Assembly (NCBI GenBank): GCA_001655205.1
Contig: LPNZ01010821.1
Span: 1-26,935, forward strand
DNA: 26,935 nucleotides
Origin: Lenisia limosa
Lineage: Eukaryota > Breviatea
Direction of reading: 5' to 3'
The first letter of the stretch is position 1; the number at the start of each line of letters is the position of its first letter. Made by a program: the position numbers and the translations under genes. The notes under the pieces are model-generated. The model saw only the letters and a list, made by a program, of their open reading frames with translations. It was not told the DNA's origin and made no database searches. Positions 19,222-26,935 of the stretch are shown here, one piece after another.

Positions 19222-19495
19222 TTCAAAAGTCGCTGCGTGAAAATTATTTAGTGATTTTTAGTCGTCTTCCCTAAGCTTCCCCCAAATGAATTAACACATT
19301 AACTTGACATTAACATAACTTTGATTTTTTATATAGCATGGCGCGGGGCGTGTACGCCAAGAGTACACACGAATTTTTTCCTGCTGCATGCAAGTTGCCC
19401 TTTTCCTTTCACCTTCCCGGTTAATTACCTATTGAAGAAAGATATACATAGTCATATTGGGATTAAGCAATACGGAACAGATTTCGTTTTTGCAC
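19222..19495. promoter_or_regulatory. Divergent promoter region of YeeE/YedE and SET/MYND genes
   Basis: 274 bp between opposite start codons. It contains TTTTTTATATAG at 19325-19336, a possible TATA-like element for rightward transcription, followed by a short GC-rich patch (GCGCGGGGCGTGTACGCC). Element function is inferred from position only. Confidence 0.45.
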
Positions 19496-22400
19496 ATGGG
19501 ATCCTTAGATTTGAACTCAAGGTTGGATGTTTTTTATTAATTTCTTTTTGCCTAATTCTATTTTCTGATTATATATTACCATATTCTTAATAATTGAATT
19601 TTCCTGAAAGGAGAGAATGGGATAAACAGTCCCCAGTAAAGGTTGCAGGTTGGCGCCTTTTGGCCTGGAAGTCAAGCAGTGTGACGAAGAAGGAAAAGGA
19701 AGAGGCGTGTTTGCTACCCGCAACTTCGAAATTGGCGAGGTGAGTGTAGCTAAATATTTTTCTTAGTTCTTTCACTGGGTCTATTTCATGCTGCTTCTCA
19801 TGTTTAAATTTATGGTTATTTGAAAGAACTTATCAGGTCTCTAGGTGGTGTTTGCCTGTGACTCTGTTGCAAGCCATGTTCTGCCATCTGAACGTTTGAT
19901 GCGCTGTGCTTGGTGTTACAGGTGGGAAGATGGGTGTGGTTGGGTGGGGTGTACGCTTCTCCTTCCATCTCCTTATAATAGATATATTTATTTCAAGTAC
20001 GTCTTATCAGAACCAGGAGAGGAGACGAAGAAGGTTTCGATGGGAAGCCAGTGGAGCTGAAGAATTGTTCCAAGTGTCAGGCAATGGCATATTGCAGCCG
20101 GGAATGCCAGGTAAGCAATTCTAAACTACTTGGCCGGATACTTCCTGGATGGGAATATTTACATCTACATGATATCTTGTTTTGCCCATGCGAAATATAG
20201 TGTATAAATACATCTTAGCTTTGTAGACGAAAGATTGGAAGAAGGGACATAAGGTCGATTGCAAGGTTGTGCAAAACCCCAAACTGATCAGCTCTGTTTG
20301 TGGGCTCAACCATATTGTTTGGGTACATCTTTACCTTTTTGTTCTTTTTGGGTTCTGCTCTCACAGGTAAATTGTNNNNNNNNNNNNNNNNNNNNNNNNN
20401 NNNNNNNNNNNNNNNNNNNNNNNNNNNNNNNNNNNNNNNNCCCCCCCCCTCCCACAGTTGGTGCAGGAACATATTCCCCCTGAATCCCTTGCGGATATGT
20501 TCCTTGCCGGTCGAATGGCTCTCAGAAAGAAGGACTATGTTGCGAAAGAGGTAGGACCTTTGATGCTCTCTCTGAACTGAACGTTGCTTCAAGAGTGATG
20601 GGATGCGGTGCTACAGAAGCGACTGACCTGGGCTTTGTTTTGTTGTTCTCAACCATCGTGTGTTCAGCCAACAGAGTTTTTAGGCTTTTTTTTAGTTTCA
20701 TAAATTTTTNNNNNNNNNNNNNNNNNNNNNNNNNNNNNNNNNNNNNNNNNNNNNNNNNNNNNNNNNNNNNNNNNNNNNNNNNNNNNNNNNNNNNNNNNNN
20801 NNNNNNNNNNNNNNNNNNNNNNNNNNNNNNNNNNNNNNNNNNNNNNNNNNNNNATGATCTAGGGCAACATCGTAACACTAGAGGAGAAAGAAGAGTTTGG
20901 AGTGTGTACCAAATACTTGGAGACTACATGGGAGGATGTGGAGCAAATGAATTCTTCTCATTGTGAAAAGTGGGGAATCATGACCATCTGAATTGATCTC
21001 TTTTCTTTGTTCTGTTTATTGCGTTACCGTCCTAGGTTCGCAGGAGTTGAGCAAGAGGACTTGAAAATAGCCAAAATTGCCAGTACCTACGGTGTTGGAA
21101 ATGCCAGCGCTGAAGTGATCTCTGATCTTTTGGGCAAATTCAAGGTTTGGTGATTAGGGCTGCCACAATTGAAACGTGATTATTAGCTGTTCATTGAGGT
21201 GGACCCGGTTAGATCTGGTTTTGTCGTTAGATAGTCTGGTTTTATTTCCCATTTCTACATAGTTTTCAAGCATGGATTGCGCGTTGCTCTATTAAGTATT
21301 ACTGGCTGTGACTCTCATTCAATTGAGCTAATCTTTCTAGGTCAATAATTTCAGTTCAGTTAACTCCCTTCTGATCCCACAAGCTGCTGTGGTTTCTCCC
21401 TTAGCAGCACTTCTGAACCATTCGTGTGCCCCCAACACCTTGCTCTCCTATCCTCAAAAGTCAGTGCGTTTGAAAATGTTGTGGTATTTATGCTTATTTA
21501 TCATTTTGTATAACCGTGTCATGCTGTAAAGCTAATACATATCATATGTTCTCATCACGTCCAGGTCCTCTGCACATGACCCTGATATTATCGTCTTCCG
21601 ATCCTGTAGATCTATTTTAGCTGGAGATGAAGTATGCGGCTGGCTAACTCTATTTTTCATCAGGATATTATGGCCCCATGTTTTCAGGTGTATTTTCTGG
21701 ATCACATATTCCGTTTACCCTTTCACTTTAGATTTCCCATTGCTATTGTGATGCTGCTGGTACAACAACAATGAGAAGGCAGCAGCTATCGCAATATGGC
21801 TTCACATGCATGTGTCCTATTTGTACTTCTTCGGATAAATGCGTAAGCTAAAGAAAGACGATTTATTGATTCATTGCTTTTATTCATTTGTTCCTTTTTC
21901 TCATTGCATTACAGAGGGAAACCAACTTAACAGGTTACCTGCCTGAGTCTTCTCCGGAGGTAAGTATTCGAAGTGAACACAAAGACAAGACTTACCGTAT
22001 ATAGAAGGCCAAGAAGGACTTAGAGCGGGCCACTAAGCTGATTAAGGAATCGCAGTCTCTTGATGACTTAGAGCAAGAAGTTATTTTACTGCTTGAGGCA
22101 TTCCGTAGGCTTCATAAAATTATTGTGTCATCTTCCATCCCCAGTGTTCCCAATTTTTTTTTCAATATGTTTTGTTTTTATGGTATATGGTTTTTTCTAG
22201 TTTTAACGTTTGTTGCTCGTGTTTGTTATTGCTTGTTATTGTTTTTTTTTTTAGAGTTTCAGAATATTCGTTTCTCTCCTATATTTCCAAATAAAAAAAC
22301 AGTATTTAGTGATGGTGTCGGTGTTGCAGAAGCGACTGGCCTAGCCTTCTTTCTTTCTTTCTTTTTTATGTTCAACCCTTGTGTGTAGTTAGCCGTCCAA

Positions 22401-22966
22401 TTTTACCCCCTCCTCAAACCTTTTAATTTACTTTTTTTGTTTCATACATTCCCTCCTCAGAGTTGCGTGTGCGCCATTTGAACGCGCTCAATCTTGACGT
22501 ACAGGAGGCAGCATCGCGCCTTTTCCAGTCGGCCCTCATGGTGGATCTCGCGGACCCCAGACCCGTCATTCGTGGGGGGGTATATTGTTTTACTGCGAAT
22601 GGTCACAAAGGATTCAATGTTTCAGTTTTGTAATCAAAATTATAATCTACCTAGATTCCCTTCTCACCACAATTTCTTTCTGGAAGAGCATTCCCGACTA
22701 CCCACACCCCATGCTTGGGCTTCAGGTGAATGGATATTTTATGAAATTAATTTCACTTTTGTTATCAGTCTCACTCGCACTGAAAACCATGACGAAACCC
22801 AAATCATTTCCAGTTGCATACCTGCGCCGATCTTTACGACTCGAGAAACGACCCAAGAGCCATGGAATTCTATATTGAATGCCTGTCTATTATGAAGTTG
22901 TGGTTGGGGCCGAGGGATTCAATTGTCATGAATCTGATCAAGAAATTAGGCTCCATGGGTATATAG
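19496..22966 (+). CDS. SET and MYND domain protein (SMYD-type lysine methyltransferase)
   Basis: Predicted S-adenosylmethionine-dependent protein lysine methyltransferase. Exons: 19496-19521, 19649-19739, 19845-19921, 20011-20110, 20227-20322, 20458-20550, 20863-20969, 21036-21144, 21341-21459, 21565-21631, 21732-21842, 21915-21959, 22005-22104, 22461-22579, 22687-22725, 22814-22966; phase continuous, 483 residues. Two gaps (20376-20440, 20710-20853) lie in introns and could hide an in-phase exon. The SET N-part has GKGRGVFATRNFEIGE. The MYND zinc finger inserted in it is complete: Cys60, 63, 84, 87, 93, 97, His106, Cys110. SET core: NHSCAPN (259-265) and GDEISHCY (to Tyr300). Post-SET CMC and PIC cysteines at 321, 323, 326. 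The C-terminus has HPMLGLQ and helical TPR-like repeats as in SMYD1-3. Substrate unknown. The tiny first exon is chosen because it is the only in-phase ATG found. Confidence 0.92.
20598..20709 (+). repeat. Dispersed repeat B, copy 2, in SET/MYND intron
   Basis: GGGATGCGGTGCTACAGAAG, ACTGACCTGGGCTTTG, TTGTTGTTCTCAAC, AGCCAACAGAG and CATAAATT blocks in the same order as copy 1, cut off by the gap at 20710. Confidence 0.8.
22310..22415 (+). repeat. Dispersed repeat B, copy 3 (diverged), in SET/MYND intron
   Basis: GGTGTCGGTGTTGCAGAAGC, GACTGGCCTAGCC, a TTTC-rich stretch, TTCAACCCTTGTGTG, then TTAGCCGTCCAATTTTACCC. The ending matches copy 1; the middle has expanded TTTC repeats and lacks the CATAAATT block. 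Confidence 0.65.
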
Positions 22967-23143
22967 GTTTATTATGGTATTGAATGATTTGGTAATGAAG
23001 GCTTTTTCTGACAATATTCGGGGGAGAAATGAGGGGGGGGGGTAAACGATTCAATTTGGAAGAAGTAGATCTACTCAAAGGAACAACAGAAAACATGATG
23101 TTAGCAAGGTTATCTCAAACATTTGTGGTTAAATGTTGAATGA
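22967..23143. other. Tail-to-tail intergenic spacer
   Basis: Only 177 bp separate the stop codons of the converging SET/MYND and exonuclease genes. It contains a G run at 23033-23042 and no clear AATAAA on either strand. Confidence 0.6.
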
Positions 23144-26100
23144 TCAAGCGTTCTTCTTAGCGGCACGTCTGAAGCGGTCAAATCAGTGAACTACAGTCCG
23201 AAAAAAAAAAAAAAAAANNNNNNNNNNNNNNNNNNNNNNNNNNNNNNNNNNNNNNNNNNNNNNNNNNNNNNNNNNNNNNNNNNNNNAGTGTTTTACAAAG
23301 CCCAAGGTACCATCTAGCCTAACCCGTCCGATGATACTTCACCTCACCTAGCTTTTCTGGACTGGGGTTTGTCGGAGCTGAGAGCCGGCAGCATAGTTGG
23401 CCGATCCGGGGTGTGCGGTGGCGACCTACGGAGTTAGGCAGAAAACAAAACAAGAGGCAAAGGTCCAAAATAACAAAACATATCTCAAATTTGTACGAAA
23501 CCGATCTTATGGCTATAACGATTGGAAAGCCATCCATGTATAGTCCATACAATCAAGAGAAAATATATTTATTGAGAGTTTATTCATACGTAGGTTTACA
23601 AACCTTGCAGATTTTGTGGGACTGTCAAAGTCATCCAGTCGCTCAGAGTCTGCCATTTCGGGATCATCGAGGAGGCTTTCCTTATTGAGGTTGTCCTCGC
23701 CAAGTTCTTCCAAATCGGGTTGTTCGTCGGAGCTTTTCACACTGGTTGCGGCAGATATATGGGAAGGCGGGCTTCCCACCCACTTGCCTAATGCGTCGAC
23801 AGTTCGGAAGTTGGGTCCGATCCAGAAGGACTGAGGTGTGAAATACATCTTAAGAAATGATTGCCGTTGTACTAATACTCTATTATTGTGATTGAGGGTA
23901 GGCAGCTTCTTACCTGTTGGCAATCCAGTTTCGGACAGACTCTGAACGAAGGAGGAGGGTCATTCCACACTGCGGCTGCGATCTTAGCCTTCGCCTGTTC
24001 CCACTGAAGCGTCAGAACATAACATGGCTTCTTAATACCCTCCTCCCTCTCAGTATACATATGATTGTATATTATCACTGAGAAACGCAAAGGGAACCCA
24101 ATGAACTCAAAAACAACAAAAGAACCAACCTTTTGGTCGGAGTTGAACTCGTCAAACGGCACTTCCACGAGGCCCTTCGTGTTGCAAACCGTACAGCTGG
24201 CGGGGTTAGGGGGAAGGGTGGAATAGAGCTTGGAAGGCTATTTTCTCAAAAAAAAAAGGGGGGGGGGGGNNNNNNNNNNNNNNNNNNNNNNNNNNNNNNN
24301 NNNNNNNNNNNNNNNNNNNNNNNNNNNNNNNNNNNNNNNNNNNNNNNNNNNNNNNNNNNNNNNNNNNNNNNNNNNNNNNNNNNNNNNNNNNNNNNNNNNN
24401 NNNNNNNNNNNAAACTCTCTTATCTCACCGAGTCATCAAAGCGTCGGGGTTGATTACTAGGTTCATAGCCTTGACGGTCTTAACCGAGGTTAAAGGTGTA
24501 AGTGATGATTGTTAAGAGTTTGCAAGATGTGTCATCTCAAAAAGGTCCTTGTTTGGCGTGTTCCTGGGGTGATGGCTTTATTCTACATACATACACTGTG
24601 TGTAGTTCAATACACTGAGCTTTTGCACTAACCTGTTGAAGTTGAATGCTGAAGTCTTTTTGCTCAGTAATCACAACCACCAAATAGCCAGGCATTTGCT
24701 GAACTAAATTGCTTGCTCTCTTCTCACCCCTTGTGATAACGTAGCGTTTTGACGCGCCTTCTGTGGAGAGAGTGGATTAGTGGTGAAAGTACTGATGGTG
24801 GACGATGAAGAGAGCAGTGGTGATAGGGAACAAAATCGATCCCCCCCCCCCCCCCNNNNNNNNNNNNNNNNNNNNNNNNNNNNNNNNNNNNNNNNNNNNN
24901 NNNNNNNNNNNNNNNNNNNNNNNNNNNNNNNNNNNNNNNNNNNNNNNNNNNNNNNNNNNNNNNNNNNNNNNNNNNNNNNNNNNNNNNNNNNNNNNNNNAC
25001 TCGGGGGGATGACACAGTCGACTCCACAACCCCTGAGTGTGAAAAGAGCAGCAAAATGGCTTCTTATTATGTATTGCATGCAGCCCAAGCACAATTGCGG
25101 GTGGGATAAAACATATTCAATGTCAAAACACAAAACAAACCTGAGCAATTTGCCTAGTTTTATGAAGCACGAGTCTACCGCCATAAGAACAGTCTCTGCG
25201 TTTTTCGACGCTGATGGGATGGAGGGAAGGGGGACTAGAGCTGGAGCTGAAGGGGGGTGAGGGGCAGGATGTCATGAAATTGCGTAAATAGTGGGTTGTT
25301 TGTGAAGGTGTACATGTATGTGATGTGATTGGAGCAGTAGCTTAAAAAAGTATGGCGGGACCTCAGCCAACCAGTTATACCTAACCAAGATTGTTAAATT
25401 CTCAAATCAAAATCATCAAACTTCACACCAAATAAAGAATAAAAGGCGGGGGAAGCATTCTGATAACAGAATATTCTCTTTTGCTTGTAGCCCCTTAGTT
25501 GGACCAACCGCTGTGGGTATCTTGGTCGTAGAACATGGGGTGGTTCGCGGGCTTGGGTCGGTCCGACGACGGCTTGATTAGGGAGGAGATGGCAGGGGAA
25601 AGGGGGAGGTGTGGACGGGGGAAGGACTCTAATTTGTGCGATTTGGGGTTCTGGGTGAGAAAAATGAGAAAGATAAAAACTATAAGAATAAGAAAAATTA
25701 AAATTCCATACTTTTGAGAATACTACCCCCCCCCCCCACGTTGNNNNNNNNNNNNNNNNNNNNNNNNNNNNNNNNNNNNNNNNNNNNNNNNNNNNNNNNN
25801 NNNNNNNNNNNNNNNNNNNNNNNNNNNNNNNNNNNNNNNNNCCGGGGGAGACAAGTTGAAGCCTGAATACGTCACAATAATATGATATAAATCGTAGAAA
25901 TGAAACCCAACTTCGTCACAATAATATAATGCAACTTCTTCACAATAATATAATTCAACTTCGTCACAATAATATTCAAACTTCGTCACAAGACAGATGG
26001 AGCCCCTCCAACGGAGTGATGAGACTTTTGAGATTGTTTTTCCTCTGAATGAGCTCCTCAGCAACCTCAACCAAAACATGGGCATCTTGGGCTGGGAGGG

Positions 26101-26550
26101 GTGAAGGATGTTTTAGGGGTTAATGTTGAAAACTATGAATTTGAGTGGTGCCCTACACAGTACACAAAAAAGCTATTATATCCCCAAATCTGAATGTTTA
26201 TGGAGGATAGAATAATAGTGAGGTGCTTTGTAACCATACCAGCATAGACAGTTTGCCCTTCGGAGAGGGGACGAGCCTCCCAGTCAGAAAGCTGGTACAC
26301 CTTATTGATGGACCTTCCAAAGACGGTGCGAACCTGTCATGGTAAATGCCAAGCAACCAGACTATTTTTTGTTGTTGTTTTGTTTTTTTCAAAACGCATG
26401 AAATAGACGAACAAATGGGCAAATAGGGTTGAAGAACTGATGTACAAATGCCCCCCCCCCCCTCACCATTTCCGATAAGGCAAAGTTGCCCTGGAATTTC
26501 TCATCAGAGACATCCTCCTCTTCCTCAGTCGTATCAATGTTGAGTGTTTG
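23144..26550 (-). CDS. Mut-7/EXD3-like 3'-5' exonuclease with Mut7-C RNase domain (5' part outside or in gap)
   Basis: Relatives: C. elegans mut-7, Drosophila Nibbler and vertebrate EXD3, which trim small RNAs or act in silencing. Exons: 26550-26467, 26333-26240, 26091-25990, (missing exon, gap 25744-25841), 25650 to about 25512, 25210-25141, 25032-24999 (then gap), 24760-24633, 24478-24429, 24196-24130, 24003-23914, 23830-23604, 23425-23348, 23168-23144 (stop TGA). The first three encode the end of a DEDD exonuclease domain: QLSDWEARPLSEGQTVYAAQ then DAHVL, with the Exo III Tyr and Asp. Mut7-C follows: FIKLGKLLRGCGVDCV, RYVITRGEKR, LVVVITEQKDFSIQLQ, and a zinc ribbon TRCTVCNTKG ... FRVCPKLDCQQSFWIGPNF. 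The tail is acidic then basic, ending RRAAKKNA. The 25650 exon is ended at a GTTGGT donor, otherwise a stop truncates the protein before Mut7-C. Exo I and II motifs were not found and may lie right of 26550. Confidence 0.88.
23186..23286. repeat. Probable MITE end cut by a gap, in exonuclease intron
   Basis: GAACTACAGTCCGAAAAA matches the inner part of the 17532 copy's left end (CCCTACAGTCCGAAAAA) and then runs into an A tract and N positions 23218-23286. The outermost bases do not match, so this is a fragment at best. Confidence 0.4.
25868..25989 (-). repeat. 24-bp minisatellite at the start of an exonuclease intron
   Basis: On the plus strand, units of about CAACTTCGTCACAATAATATAATT are repeated about four times from 25911 to 25990, with a decayed unit near 25870. 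On the transcribed strand each unit carries TTGTGACGAAGTT, the sequence of the exon's own 5' splice site (T then GTGACGAAG at 25989). Confidence 0.8.
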
Positions 26551-26596
26551 CTGGGGTGTAAAATCGTATTTATTGGATAATAGGACTCCTTCCTAC

Positions 26597-26611
26597 ACAC
26601 ACATACACACA
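26597..26611. repeat. (AC)n microsatellite
   Basis: ACACACACATACACACACAT lies upstream of the first exonuclease exon found here, next to the gap 26652-26738. No function is implied. Confidence 0.8.
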
Positions 26612-26738
26612 CATAGACATAAGTCAACACAGGATAAAAAAATCAAAAAATNNNNNNNNNNNNNNNNNNNNNNNNNNNNNNNNNNNNNNNNNNNNNNNNN
26701 NNNNNNNNNNNNNNNNNNNNNNNNNNNNNNNNNNNNNN

Positions 26739-26935
26739 ATGAGCTAGCCACTAAGGCGTCAAAACATGAGTGCGGAAATTATTACAGTGACCGGGATAAG
26801 TATTGACCAATTTTCCTTGGAAATCGCATAGCAACTCTGTCAAGACTTATCAAGGTCAAGGTATATACCATTGAGACACAATGATATACATCTTATCTAT
26901 ATTCCAATTAACATAGGGGTTCAGTCTGTCTATCC
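26739..26935. other. Right edge, nothing assigned
   Basis: Follows a gap. It may contain an intron of the exonuclease gene; I find no exon that continues its catalytic domain. Short CAAGACTTATCAAGGTCAAGG direct repetition is the only pattern seen. Confidence 0.4.

Noticed and set aside
25535-25717. Plus-strand 60-codon open reading frame
   Set aside because: Antisense to the Pro-rich linker exon of the exonuclease gene, with no independent support.
25868-25990. Regular short repeats considered as a CRISPR-like array
   Set aside because: Units are contiguous 24-bp tandem copies without unique spacers, in a eukaryotic intron.
1-26935. tRNA, rRNA and snoRNA genes
   Set aside because: I looked for cloverleaf-like arms and A/B boxes by eye and found nothing convincing; a covariance-model scan would be needed to exclude small RNAs.

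Overview
The window is nuclear DNA of a eukaryote, probably a unicellular protist. All recognisable genes are split by many short introns (mostly about 40-130 bp) with GT...AG borders; there are no operons or Shine-Dalgarno-like sites. Gene content (a Cdc7/SepH-type septation kinase, a Dictyostelium cAMP-receptor-like 7TM receptor, cathepsin Z, a SMYD-type SET/MYND protein, a Mut-7/EXD3 exonuclease and a bacterial-type YeeE/YedE thiosulfate channel) does not fix the lineage, and I do not name a species. The assembly carries 13 N-gaps, most beside mononucleotide runs.

Layout, left to right: (1) 73-4378, minus: kinase gene, 5' end complete, 3' end running off the left edge. (2) 4379-5610: intergenic, with a possible A-tailed insertion, a gap and a copy of dispersed repeat B. 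(3) 5611-8513, minus: seven-transmembrane receptor plus Ser/Pro-rich exons that are probably its tail. (4) 8935-11353, plus: complete 13-exon cathepsin Z-like peptidase (294 residues). (5) 11643-13824, minus: unrecognised gene, broken by two gaps. (6) 14590-16896, minus: unrecognised protein with a lipidation-like N-terminus and a ubiquitin-like first domain. (7) 17151-19221, minus: complete 6-exon YeeE/YedE channel (404 residues). (8) 19496-22966, plus: 16-exon SET/MYND methyltransferase (483 residues as assembled). (9) 23144-26550 and beyond, minus: Mut-7/EXD3-like exonuclease with its Mut7-C RNase domain.

I resolved gene models by hand: exons were accepted where splice phase stayed continuous and the joined protein matched family motifs. 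The genes do not form an evident pathway. The strongest non-genic signal is a set of small transposon-like repeats sitting almost only in introns: a 96-bp TA-flanked MITE family (three full copies of identical length plus fragments), a ~570-bp element with ~58-bp inverted ends, and repeat B (two copies in introns of the SET/MYND gene). The most unusual gene is the intron-containing YeeE/YedE channel, a family known mainly from prokaryotes.
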